A stretch of DNA of 64,000 nucleotides from Scatophagus argus (GCF_020382885.2 NC_058512.1:5358802-5422801); one strand, 5' to 3'; positions 50,301-60,451 are shown, counted from the stretch's first letter. Notes: generated by a model from the letters alone, not told the origin. Translations and numbers: made by a program.

Positions 50301-51147
50301 TGACAGTCGGACGCAGTCCCATTGGCAGAGCCGTGTGTGCCATTGCCTTCTGCCAGGGAGCATTTGCACAAGGCCAGAGCTGGAGTCAGAAATACAAACA
50401 AAAAGACAACAGTCACACACTGGCACACATGTTCGCACTCACAACAATCAAACACCTGCACATGCACAATGTGCACAACGTCCACATTCCAGTTACAATA
50501 GCAAAGATTATTGGTGAAAAGCTGCTGAGTCACAATGCCAGTCTGCCTTGTAGGGTAGAAGAGAGTGCAGATTTCTCTCATACACGCCCCCCTCCTGTCT
50601 CTCTCTCACTCTCTCTCTCTCTCACACACACACACAAACACACACACTTTTACTGCTCTAAACAAAAACAGACCTAATCTCTCTCAGAGTGGTTTGACTG
50701 CACACAAATCTACCACAGATCGTCTAAACGTCAGCATAAATGAGGATGTTATTATGAATTCACAATTGTCATATTTCATTACACGTAGCTTATAAAATAT
50801 GCAGGCAATCACAGGGGACATATTGTTGGTGTATGGCCTCTTCATTCAATCATTAACCAACTCTGAAGACAACTCTACTAACGTAGCTCAGTGGGGAGAG
50901 CAGTGTCTTTCAGCCTGCTGTGGCTGCACTGGATGGCACATGGAGGTTGAAAAGGTGCGTCAGTGTTCAAAACAACATGGCATGTACGTAATGACTGCAT
51001 GCAGACATACCCTCATACGTCTGATCTCACACTACATTTAAACCAGCCTTAAGCAGTTAAGATGAACACAGACTCAGGTAAAAGGATAAAACAAAAGCAA
51101 AACTTACCTGTTATTATTCCTAGAGAGAGTCTGTACACCTTGGCCAT
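47316..51147 (-). CDS. btc: betacellulin precursor (EGFR/ErbB4 ligand), five exons
   Basis: Minus-strand exons 51108-51147, 50272-50379, 48284-48401, 47900-48046 and 47316-47460 join in frame to encode 185 residues. The signal peptide starts MAKVYRLSLGIITALAL; an N-glycosylation-rich propeptide follows. The EGF domain runs from Cys64 to Cys99 with spacing C-x7-C-x4-C-x10-C-x1-C-x8-C. It is preceded by GHFSKCP (human betacellulin GHFSRCP) and has GYIGPRCE like human GYIGARCE. A transmembrane helix spans about residues 113-136, followed by a CxCS/LCCRRERRR basic juxtamembrane stretch and a tail with EKFGMTDANP. The EGF domain is split between Cys4-Arg and Cys5, as in other EGFR ligands. The product is a membrane-anchored growth factor released by ectodomain shedding. 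The GHFS(K/R)CP and tail similarity point to betacellulin and not to epiregulin, epigen or TGF-alpha. Confidence 0.93.
47461..47899 (-). other. BTC intron 4
   Basis: The intron runs from donor gtaag at 47899 to acceptor atgcag at 47461. It contains a dispersed element copy (about 47583-47780). Confidence 0.85.
47583..47780 (+). repeat. dispersed percomorph element copy (same family as 27311-27432)
   Basis: GGGAAATTCACTTATTCGCT and later TATGCTAAGCTAAGCTAACT are the family's landmark modules. The copy lies in BTC intron 4. Confidence 0.6.
48531..48706. repeat. imperfect foldback repeat in BTC intron 2
   Basis: The left arm (TAAGAGTTAGATGAGAG ... GCTGCAGCCAGCAG) and the right arm (GCTGATTGTAGCC ... 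CTCGTGTAACTCTCG) are imperfect reverse complements around a short centre. The modules match the family seen at 27311, 47583 and 49285. Confidence 0.6.
49285..49445 (+). repeat. dispersed percomorph element copy
   Basis: TATGTTAATTTGCTTTCTTG, TCTCATGTCTGCTCACTGAG and GTTTAGCTTAGCTTGATGAG follow the family order. The copy lies in BTC intron 2. Confidence 0.55.
50380..51107 (-). other. BTC intron 1
   Basis: This intron of about 0.7 kb contains a mixed CT/CA low-complexity run (about 50605-50650) and a weak tRNA-like A-box match near 50885. Confidence 0.85.
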
Positions 51148-51379
51148 CTCCTCACTTGATAAAAGTGCTCATGTGATACATCAAAGTCCAGAGTGAAACC
51201 GGATCAGCCCTTTCTCAGAGGTCAAGCGGTGAAGGTTCACCAGCAGTGTGTCGTATTGTAGTCCTTCATTGATGGCGGTTCAGTTCATAGTCACTCAGGA
51301 AAAGCTTGAGACTATAATCTAAGCGCACGCACAGCCCAAAGTGCCTCCCTGGACTCCCTGCCTCACTGCCCCGCAGAGC

Positions 51380-51412
51380 GTGTGTGTGTATGTGTGTGTG
51401 TGTGTGTGTGTG
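51380..51412 (+). repeat. (TG)n microsatellite upstream of BTC
   Basis: About 16 units with one TA interruption lie 230-265 bases before the BTC start codon. Confidence 0.95.
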
Positions 51413-52224
51413 AATAGAAAAGAGGCGGCACTGAAACCCAACTCTGCTCTCTGCTCCCCGCCCCACACCTTTCAAGGAGAACACGACTCCATTCAAGCTA
51501 TTCAGGTTATTTCCCCTTCAGCAAACAATTGCGCCTTTATGCTTTACTTTCCTTTTCTTAAGAATGAAATGACGCTCGTGGACAGTAAACAACAATCAGT
51601 CCAAAAGCAATTAATATTCTTCACTGAATTGTCTTTTGCAGGAACTTGCTAGTGTTTTGCAAAACTAGACTCCAAAATACACTGCGGCAACAACTGGACT
51701 TCTTGCTGGTCTGGTCTGACTCCTGCAGAGTGTGAAACAGCTGGAAGAAAGTCTGATGTGACAGTTCAAATGGCTAAAATTAATACTTTACATCAGAATT
51801 TCTATTTTATATTTAGAAGGCAGTACTGTGCTTTTTCCTAAACTACATGCATCTGCAGCAACAGGAACACATGAACAATTTAAAGGTTTCATAAAAACAA
51901 TATGATTTGCTTATAAAATATGAAGTACTGTCTACACAACAGTATGAAATATATCCACCTTGGCCAACTAATACAGTAAAATACTTATAATATGTTGTAA
52001 CAGTAAGTTTTCTGTTGGGGCCTTTAACTTGTGAGTATTTCTGCAGTGTCGTATTGGAGTCTCTCCACCAATCACCAATGTGCTGCTTTGAAAAACGCAT
52101 ATTTATGTCCTCCAGACATGACCAGCAGGTGGCATAATTTGACATTTTTCCTTAATAATCAAATAAATATTTTCAACAGGTCCTGGGACAGCCAGAGTTG
52201 AACGATTGCATGCATGTCTCTTAC

Positions 52225-52335
52225 CTTTTGTGTAATTAAATTTGCATATGAGGAACAGGAAAAGAATGAACATCAGAATGAACACGCCGACTGAGCCAGA
52301 AAAAACATCCAGCTGTAGAAGGACTTTAGAGACAC
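52225..52335 (-). CDS. orphan exon-like frame encoding a transmembrane segment
   Basis: On the minus strand, acceptor tttctcag precedes 52335 and donor gtaagag follows 52225. The 111 bases are open only in the phase that starts and ends in intron phase 1. The reading is VSKVLLQLDVFSGS followed by about 18 hydrophobic residues (VGVFILMFILFLFLIC) and KFNYTK, which looks like a single-pass membrane exon with a basic cytosolic start. Symmetric phase-1 exons are typical of receptor-type membrane proteins. I found no partner exons and recognise no family. Confidence 0.2.
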
Positions 52336-52395
52336 CTGAGAAACCTGCACAGATAGCAACAGTAACCAAAATCTGGTCTGTCTATCTTATCTTTC

Positions 52396-52437
52396 TATAT
52401 ATATACTGTATATGTATATGTATATGTATATGTATGT
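52396..52437 (+). repeat. (TATATG)n-type microsatellite
   Basis: A TA run passes into five TATATG-like units. Confidence 0.9.
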
Positions 52438-53720
52438 CTTTCCATACAGCATATTGCACACATTAATCCCCTCTGGGCTGCCCCGTACTACCACCCAGAC
52501 AGAGTTTTCTTTCCCTTTCAGTTATAATCTCCACGCCACAGCTCAAAGTGTACACCACCGGACGACCACCTCAGCAGTTTTTACGTGAGTGAAAGACTGT
52601 GAAGTGTGCATTTCTGCTGCGTCTATAAGGAGGGCTTTGCATATTACATAAGCTAGAATTCAAATCAGGACAGTCAGTGGAAAATGAGTTTTCTGTCAGA
52701 TTCCGTTGTAAATTTGTCACTATGGTAGCTTATTTAAAGCTTGCTGAGCTTTTGAATAAACTGCAGCCAAAGTAACTGAATAAAGGTTGAATGGAAAGCT
52801 TTCTTCAGTCAAATATCGTGCATTTTGCAAGCTATTTGGGGTTAAAGATAAAGAAACTCAGCGTTCACGTGTGAATCAGCTTCATGTTGCTTGCTGGCTT
52901 TTGTCTATTCCTGATATTCACATGCTGATAATATTAATTTTCAGCACATGGCTCTTCTGCTCAATCTCTTGTCAAAAAGAAGGGACATCTGAGGCCCCTC
53001 AGTGTGGGATACATTTGAACAAAGGCTGTTAGGAAAGGAGGTATCAGAATTGGAAAACTATTGAGACTCGTCCGAGAGCAGTGCGCTGAGAGGAAAAGGA
53101 AGTGACAAAGTAGGGAGCTCATGACTGCCCAGACCTCTTTTAGGCTGATCTGGGCTGTGACCGTCTACAACAAACATATAACTTAACTTTACAGACAACA
53201 AATAAAACAGACACAGACTCAAGTGACTAAACACACTTAACAAAACATGATTCAAAATATCCAGTTTCCACATGACGGTGATTCCTTCTTATTTCACGGC
53301 CTTAAGCTTGTGAATGAGTTCCAAATCTTTAAAAGCTCAAAGGCAGCATGAAGTGTGACTCCACATCGAGTGTCTTTGCAGTTTTGAACAGGAAGACGCC
53401 GTTTCCTCTCTCTGCCTCTGCTCCTAACTTCGACCGAACATCAGGAAGCTCGGACGCCGCGAGATTCCAAGGCGTAATTTAGTGCCTGGATATAAACATC
53501 CGCCTTGTGTGATCCATAGATGATCACTGTATGAGATTACAGTTGTGCAGCATTAGCTTTCAAAAGGTATTTTTAAAAAAAAACTAAGATAAAGTAGGAT
53601 TGTGTAAAGCCCTTTAATGTTTTAAAAAAAATAATCAAAAATACAATTCTTCTCTTATGTGGGCGAGATGCCACAGTTGCGTCCATTTCTTCTTCCTCTG
53701 CAAAAAAGTGGAAAACATTT

Positions 53721-53726
53721 TTTAAT
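53721..53726 (-). terminator. possible GNG10 polyadenylation hexamer ATTAAA
   Basis: This hexamer is on the minus strand 78 bases after the stop. A second ATTAAA lies at 53613-53618. It is not decisive. Confidence 0.3.
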
Positions 53727-53803
53727 CCTCCATTTGAAATGTCGGCTGCAGTGGCAGGTGTCACTTACTGAAAGAGGCTGTGAGGCGTGCAGCCAACTGA
53801 CCG

Positions 53804-55237
53804 TCACACTACAGCACAGGAACGTGGCTCCCTGAAGGGGTTGCTGCCTGTGGGGACTCCGACCAGCAGGGCGTCTTTGCCCGCGTTCTGCAGACAGTAC
53901 TGCTGGAGCTCTGCAGCCGCCTGGGACACCTGGAGGGAAACACACAGGTGTTTCATTTAGGTGGCACCACTCCCTCATCACAATGGTCTATGAGCATTAA
54001 TTAATGGCTTTATTAATGGTTAATAATTCTATAATGCTTTATAGCTCAGTTAAAACTATAAACCTATAATAGGAACAACTTAAGGGCTGCCAGGTTGTGG
54101 AAAATCTTCCTGTATTTTAGTTTAATGGACTGTTTGACCATTTGTCTTCTAGAAAAGGGCAACTGCAGACTTGATTATTACTAGAATTCTTTATTAATGA
54201 TTAATTAACATAACAGGTGACTGACAAAGTTATAATATGATGGGCTATTAGAAACTGAGAAACACATGAACCCTTTATTAATAACTTGCTAATATTTTGA
54301 ACAGCAGACTTGAAAGTGAGATTCTTGTGACCCTTCAGTAGTTACTGATGAAAACACAAAGCAAAAAGGTTTTCAACAACTCAGCAACCCAAAAGTTATT
54401 GTTACTTTTACAGGGACAGTTTATGGTTATCAACATCGCTGTAATCCAAAATCCTCATTTTCAGCTGTCGTACTTTAGCCAGCTGTTAAATGAGTCTTCA
54501 AAGCAACAGCAAAACAAACAACATGTGAAAGGCAGCTGAACAGAAGACTAAAGGCAAGAAGGAGACAAGCAAGATGCAGAGCAGGACGAGGACTGTACAA
54601 TGTGAGCAGTCAGCACACAGCAAAAAAAATACTGAGCTCACAATCAGTGCAAGAAATTAAAACACTGGATTACAAGAGGGAAGAGATAAGTAAAACTATA
54701 AAGAAATTTGTATGAAAAGGAGCTTAATACAAAAAACTTTGACATCATCACATCATACATGTAGTCATCAGATATCCTGACATTTCTGTAAAACTATCTA
54801 AATCTAACACAGAGAGCACACAGTGACTGTTTTCCATCATCCTCTAAATCCACAGAACAAATGTAACTTAACTTAATGTATTCAGAAATGTTAATCTGAC
54901 CACTGGTTAATAAATAAGATGCTACAGCCAGAATAAAGACACACATGAGACAGTGTTGAATGACAGACCGTAACAAGACAAGTAGGCGACCAACTGATAA
55001 ATATATTCTATAAAATAAAAGCAAAATGTAATTTGCAATTTGAATACAGTAGGCTTCTGCTTTTTCTTTGGTAATATTTAAACAAAAGATAAACAAGTCA
55101 AGAAAAGCTAATTAGTAAACCCTGAACTTTCTTTTTCTGTCTGATATTTTCTTTACCTTGATTCTTTCCACGCTCGCCTCAAGCTTCAGCTGCTCCACCA
55201 GCCGTCGCATGTTGGATAAATTGGAATTCGAGGACAT
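53804..55237 (-). CDS. gng10: G protein gamma-10 subunit, two exons
   Basis: Minus-strand exons 55157-55237 (27 codons) and 53804-53929 (41 codons plus stop) give a 68-residue protein, the usual G-gamma length. It pairs with G-beta at the inner membrane to form the beta-gamma dimer of heterotrimeric G proteins. Diagnostic identity to gamma-10 is MSS start, [17 protein letters not shown] (human [16 protein letters not shown]), [35 protein letters not shown]. The intron falls after the ERIK codons, the conserved gamma-subunit position. The C-terminal CAVV is a CaaX prenylation box; mammals have CALL. In human, GNG10 is next to DNAJC25, which is not in this window. NXNL2 lies 1.75 kb away, divergently. 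Confidence 0.96.
53930..55156 (-). other. GNG10 intron
   Basis: Donor gtaaag and acceptor ctccag bound 1.2 kb of AT-rich sequence. Nothing else was recognised. Confidence 0.85.
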
Positions 55238-56986
55238 GTTGGTGGAAAGTGTTTTGGGAGAGAAAAATACCCTTAAGTGTTTCTACGCAGCATTTAACTC
55301 AAACTGCTACTGGGCAGTGATGGGCTCGTGAAGAGAGAGTGGCCGAGTTTCTTTCCAAATGACCTCAGTCCTCAGACAGGAAAAACGCTGACCTCCAAAT
55401 GTACTTGACAGATAAATTGTTTTAGTTTGTATTCTAAATGTGAAATGAAACCGGACTCAGGTATATTGCTGCATTTTATACACAGACTCCCAACATGCCA
55501 CAAGTATTTAAACATATTAACTTTGTGATGTGATGTGATGAAGTTCATTTTGTTCCCCAGTGAATAAAAATGCTTCATCAACTCAAACTTTAAACTGCAG
55601 CAAAAAGGAAGTGAAGAAAGGCGCAACAAAGGAGATGGAAAATGCAAAAAAAAAGAGAGAAGTAGTGGTGTACAAGAGGAAGAAGAAAACATACAGAAGA
55701 TGAGATGAAGATGAGGTGACAGTCAGAGTAAGATGGGGAGAAGGTGAAAAAGTATATCAGGAGGAGGAAGGACAAAAGCATAGCAGAGAAGTAGACAAAG
55801 GAGGAGGAGGAGAAGGAGAAGGATAAGTGGACACCCTCATTATCTTCCCTAATCTTGTTTCTCACCTCCTCTCACAGAGGGACAAGGAGGAAGTCTGGAA
55901 GCAAGAGGAGGAAGAGGAGGGCAGTAACAAAAATAATGAGGTGGAAGAAGGAAGGGTTATTTAAGAATGATGAATGAAATAAATTTACCTTATCTTTTAC
56001 TTGGGCAGGCACTATTGTTGAGTGCATAAAGTGTAGTGTTTTTGCCTCCAAAATCTTTTATGCACAAAGTGATATTGTTACGTGGTGTCAGCTGAAAGTA
56101 CTGATGGTATTAATACTTTTACTCTGTGTATGCTGAGCTGTAGTCTGTTAAATACCATTTGTAATTAAGCTTAACAGTGAAACTGAGTAATTTAAAAAAA
56201 AACTGTTTAAATCTCACCTGTGTAATATCTTGTAAGGCTGCTGAAACATTGCAAATTAGCCAAAGTTCAATGTCAACTCATAAAATGAAATGTGTGTGTG
56301 ACTGACGTTTAAAAAAGCTAGTCAAACAAAAGACTCACGTTATAGGAACATTTTCTTTCTGTTGGGCGTATAATTAGCCCGAGTTGGGTAAAAAGAAAAT
56401 TAAAAATGATGTGTAAAGTCGAAAAAAGGTTCTATAACTTTGTTAGCAACATATTTAAATAAAGTTTGCAAACAAACTTCGGACCTCTGATGTCATGTGA
56501 CTTCTCGTAGAATCACGTGACCTCAACGGACATTACATATTGTTAAGGTGAGCGTATATCCACGTGATTTGTGATTTAAATTGTAATAGAAAAATTGGTG
56601 GTCCGTTTTTTTTAACAGAATATATTGGACAACGCCTGCGCATGCGCTTCCCTCTCCTGCCTGAAACCGCCGTCAAACGTCGTGCTGCGGGCGGCGTCTG
56701 AATGCAGCTTTTCCCATAGACATGGCTCCCCCCCTCTGAAACCGAAGCCGACATGACTAATCCGCTACAACACCGTGGTCTTGGGTCCTCATTGGTCCGC
56801 AGGTGATTAACAGGATTGGCTGTAACTGTAAGTAGCTTTCGCAGAAAGGTAAACATGACAGTGAAGTAGGTAAACCTTCCTCAGGAGAACCAACTCAAGG
56901 AAACAATGAGCTAAGACGACACTTGGGCCCGTCAAACCTCCCGGACTCATTCATTTTTTGGGGTGTGGGTGACACTTTTAATAGAC
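55238..56986. promoter_or_regulatory. divergent GNG10/NXNL2 intergenic promoter region
   Basis: The GNG10 side contains purine-rich GAGGA runs (about 55600-55930). The NXNL2 side (56490-56830) is CpG-richer. It contains three E-box-type motifs (TCATGTGA 56493-56500, TCACGTGA 56513-56520, CACGTG 56561-56566), a perfect NRF1-type palindrome TGCGCATGCGC (56637-56647) and inverted CCAAT boxes (ATTGG at 56791 and near 56815). Motifs were read by eye; no TSS data were available. Confidence 0.5.
56637..56647. promoter_or_regulatory. NRF1-type palindromic site
   Basis: TGCGCATGCGC is the exact NRF1 consensus, about 340 bases before the NXNL2 ATG in a CpG-rich patch. It suggests a CpG-type promoter. 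Confidence 0.55.
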
Positions 56987-58132
56987 ATGGTGGAGGTATT
57001 TACCGGGCGGACTCTCCTCAATAAAGACGGGGAATTCGTCGAGCCTGAAGAGGCGTTGAGGAATAAAGTGGTGGGGATCTACTTCTCTGCGGGATGGTGT
57101 CCGCCTTGTCGAGACTTCACGCCGATCCTGTGTGATTTCTACACGGAGCTGGTGGAAGAGGGCGAACCCCCCGCTCAGTTTGAGATAGTTTTTATCTCCT
57201 CTGACAAGTCGCCCGATGACATGGTCGAATATTATCACGATATGCACGGAGACTGGCTGGCTCTGCCCTGGACGGATGACTACAAGCAGTGAGGGTCAAA
57301 ATATAATAAATAAAAGTTTGCTTACCTAATATTTTTTTTAAGGCGTGTGGATTTTTCATATATTTTTTAACACAGACATTTTAGACTCCTTGTAGCCTAA
57401 AATGTATATATAAAAAATGTATTTGTCTTTTATCTTATTGGCATTTAACTATACAGCCTATTAGCTAGCTTATGTTAAAACCTTATTAGAGTCAGCCTCT
57501 CGGGAATTAGGAGCAGACAAACTGTGAGAGTGACAGTGACTTTCAGACTGATCTGTTTAATCTTCATTTTATGGTTTTGCTTGGTTTTAATTTGTCGTTT
57601 TTGTGAATGACAGAATGCAATCGGGAAATTAGGCCTTGTGGATCCTTTTGTTTATCAGTTGTTGTCTGGTTGTCTTTTCACTCTTGTTATTGTGTGATTC
57701 TAAAGTTAAAGATAGAAATCACAGTGATATTGTCAGGAGGTTAGTATTTGTATGGTATACTGGTTCCTAGTTAAAACAACAACAATTTTCAACATCAGCT
57801 GGTCCACTGATTGCTGAATTGTGGATGTAGAGTAGAAAAACACAATGTTTCACAAACGTGTCCTGTATTTGGATAAACTGCATGTAATGTAGAAGAAGAA
57901 AAGCAACAGTTTGAAATTGATTTTCGATTGATTTGTTGCTCTGCCTCTCTTCTTCCCCCTCAGCGAGCTGAAGCAACGCTACAAGATCACAGCGGTACCC
58001 AAACTGGTGATTGTGAAGGAGAATGGCGACGTGATCACAGATAAGGGCCGGAAACAGATCAGAGACCGAGGCCTGGCCTGTTTCAGGTCCTGGCTCGACG
58101 CTGCAGAGATATTTCAGAACTTTAAGGGTTAG
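56987..58132 (+). CDS. nxnl2: nucleoredoxin-like protein 2 (rod-derived cone viability factor 2), two exons
   Basis: Exons 56987-57288 and 57964-58132 encode 156 residues, the same length as human NXNL2. It is a thioredoxin-fold protein supporting survival and function of photoreceptors and olfactory or other neurons. Landmarks are MVEVFTGRTLLNKDG, the redox motif WCPPC (Cys38, Cys41), RDFTPILCDFYTELV, HGDWLALPWTDDY, the cis-proline loop ITAVPKLVIVK (Pro113), GRKQIRDRGLACF and the C-terminus EIFQNFKG (human DIFQNFSV). The codon for residue 101 (His) spans the intron, as CA plus C. The chosen ATG at 56987 aligns with the family start; upstream in-frame sequence has no ATG. Retaining the intron adds one Gln and then a stop, giving a 101-residue short form. 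Confidence 0.96.
57289..57963 (+). other. NXNL2 intron
   Basis: The 675-base intron begins GTGAGG and ends in a pyrimidine tract and CCTCAG. It has overlapping AATAAA hexamers close to its 5' end. Confidence 0.9.
57305..57314 (+). terminator. intronic polyadenylation signals (two overlapping AATAAA)
   Basis: AATAAATAAA begins 17 bases after the NXNL2 exon 1 donor and 13 bases after the in-frame intronic stop. A T-run and a GTGTGG-containing segment follow 25-45 bases downstream, the expected layout of a working cleavage site. Confidence 0.45.
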
Positions 58133-58282
58133 GAAACGACAAAACAAAAATGAAGATGTCAGCTCGTTTTTTTTTTTTCTGCAGCCATGTTAGAGAGCTG
58201 AACAAAAACCAAAGTAAATAATTCTATTTTGACTTTCAGTTCAGTGGTTCTCAAACAAAGAACAAATGATTATGTCTGTTGC

Positions 58283-58288
58283 AATAAA
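58283..58288 (+). terminator. NXNL2 distal polyadenylation signal AATAAA
   Basis: A canonical AATAAA lies 150 bases after the full-length NXNL2 stop, followed by a T-rich region (58306-58321). Confidence 0.6.
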
Positions 58289-60451
58289 TTATGTATGTTT
58301 AATAAGATTTTTCTTTTTTTCTTGTCGAATCCTGGACATTTTTAATTTCTTAAGTGCTCTAGTATCCTTCTAATCAAACAATCTGAGAAGGAAAAAGCTG
58401 AACTTTGGTTGAATTTTTCACAAGTCATGCTTTGATGGAGGGTTTACAAGTCGTTATTGACTTGTGTTTTTGTTGGGAAATGCTGCTTTATAGTTGCTGA
58501 TTTTTACCAAACATCCTATGCATTTAAGACAAACCTCAGGTGTGGCCGTCATGGTTCACATGTTGTGTGTTTAGTGTGAATAATACAAACCAGCTGCTGT
58601 AATTGCTCCATTTGTTTGACAATGCATCCATTGATGTTCTTGATAGAATAGTGCACTAAACTGCTAAACTTTGCCCATACTGATGTCTTCTTTCCTGAGA
58701 GCTTGCTTTTGTATTCCAAAGATTTAACCTGCAGTTCGACTCTCTCGGTCGCTTTTATATTTTTGTATTTTGATTTTTATGAGTTAAGAAATGTATTATT
58801 AAAAAAAGCTATATATAATCTTATTTTGGTCACAGTTTTGTTGTCATTGTCTGTTTTGTTTCACATTTCTGCTGTAGTGAGAAGGAGCCTCTGTTTATGT
58901 CCAGTGTTTTAGAAAACAAGGCGATTCCCTGTTGCCTTGTTAAGACACAGAAAGCCCGCAGGACGTTGTTTCCAGCATGCTGGCACATCTACATCCTTGG
59001 TCCTAATTGCTTCTTCCCCTTGGTGCTTGCTGACAGGGCTGTAATCACACTGTACATAAAACATTGAACAGGCAGTGATGACGTTATGATGATTCTGCGC
59101 AGGACAGCCTCTCAAGGTCTCTCCGCTTTGTTATTTTAAATGCAGCAAGTCTTAAGAAAAACACCAACAGGTAAAACCTGGAGGCTTCACTGAGGGATTC
59201 AGATTCGACCAGAGACGGTGGTTCTCCTCGGGTCGTTTCAGGAGTAGTTATGCCCCTCGTTATCTCTAGCGGGTCTTGGAGGAGCACGCAGAGACAAGAG
59301 GCTCACAGAATTAAAATTAAGTAACTCCTTGAAGGTAGAAAATAAAAGCGCAAGACTCAAAGTGGCTGTTAAAAATGATACAAATCTACTGATGTGATGT
59401 ACTGTCAGCTCCACTACAAACTGAACTTCACTGATCTTAATGATTACTCCTTATGGTGCACAATTGTGGTGCAGTTCCACAATCAACCACGTGGGGTCAC
59501 TATTTTGTCACAAATGAAAATATGTTTCATTTTTGGGGGTAATCGGGACAATTTACCCACGCATGGCTATAACAGAACCATCAGTTTACGATCAGGACTG
59601 TAAACTGACATTTAATCCAGCGTTTCAAGATTTCTCTCCATAAAGCCAAGCCTCAAATCAGAAATCTTTTGTGCCGGGTTTAATACAAGAAGGCTGTTTT
59701 CATATTCAGAAGATGAAGGAGGAAAGCTTCTCTGTTATGTCCATCAGTTAAGCTTTTGAACCGATCAATGTTTGCGCAGATTCTGGTCTTTTAAATGAGG
59801 GAGAAGGGGTTGAGTTGATTTTAAGGATTTCACAATTAGTAAGTGAACTAACAGGTAACTGAAGGGGATCTTTAACACTCATGTCTTATGGTCCTTGTGT
59901 TCCTTTTCCTCATTTCATACGACAGTCTGTCTATCACTAATGTCATTACAATCCCAACGAAGGATGGGCTTGAATAAACTCAGATCATTTCATTTATATA
60001 TGCATTTAGACAGGGTGTCCTATTATATATGTTGTCAAATGATATGCTGTGCATATAATGTGGATATGAAAAAAAATATTCTACTACACCAATTCTACTT
60101 GAGCAAAACTTTGAATGCTGGAATTGCATCACAAAAAGGTAAGTTATTTCTAACTGAACATAAAACTAACATTAACCATTTATAACATGACATCCACGGG
60201 ATTGTATCCATATGGGACTGAGGTCTGTTGTTTTTACGGGCTCTGTGCTTCCTATCTGCTGCCGGAGTGAGACCCCAGTCTGTGGAGACCCTCTAAGGTC
60301 ACTTCAGACTGAGATGGATCTTTATGTCGACTTCACATTTATTGGAGGTAGTCGAACTTCTTGTTGGCTTTGGAAATGAAAGGCAGTAGTGTTTCCTGCT
60401 GCTGTAACGGTGTCTTGAATCAACTAACAAGGCTGTCTTTATGTGAGAGCA

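Larger units (their letters stand above)
51148..53803. other. BTC upstream region and GNG10 3' flank
   Basis: This spacer holds the presumed BTC promoter with a TG run (51380-51412), an orphan exon-like transmembrane frame on the minus strand (52225-52335), a TATATG run (52396-52437), and the GNG10 3' UTR near 53600-53803. Confidence 0.65.

Noticed and set aside
56533-56856. Minus-strand frame across the NXNL2 CpG-rich promoter
   Set aside because: CpG-rich DNA keeps frames open; it overlaps clear promoter motifs and shows no domain.
58243-58256. CAGTGGTTCTCAAA resembling a hAT transposon terminal repeat
   Set aside because: No matching inverted end or target-site duplication was found nearby; a single short match is insufficient.
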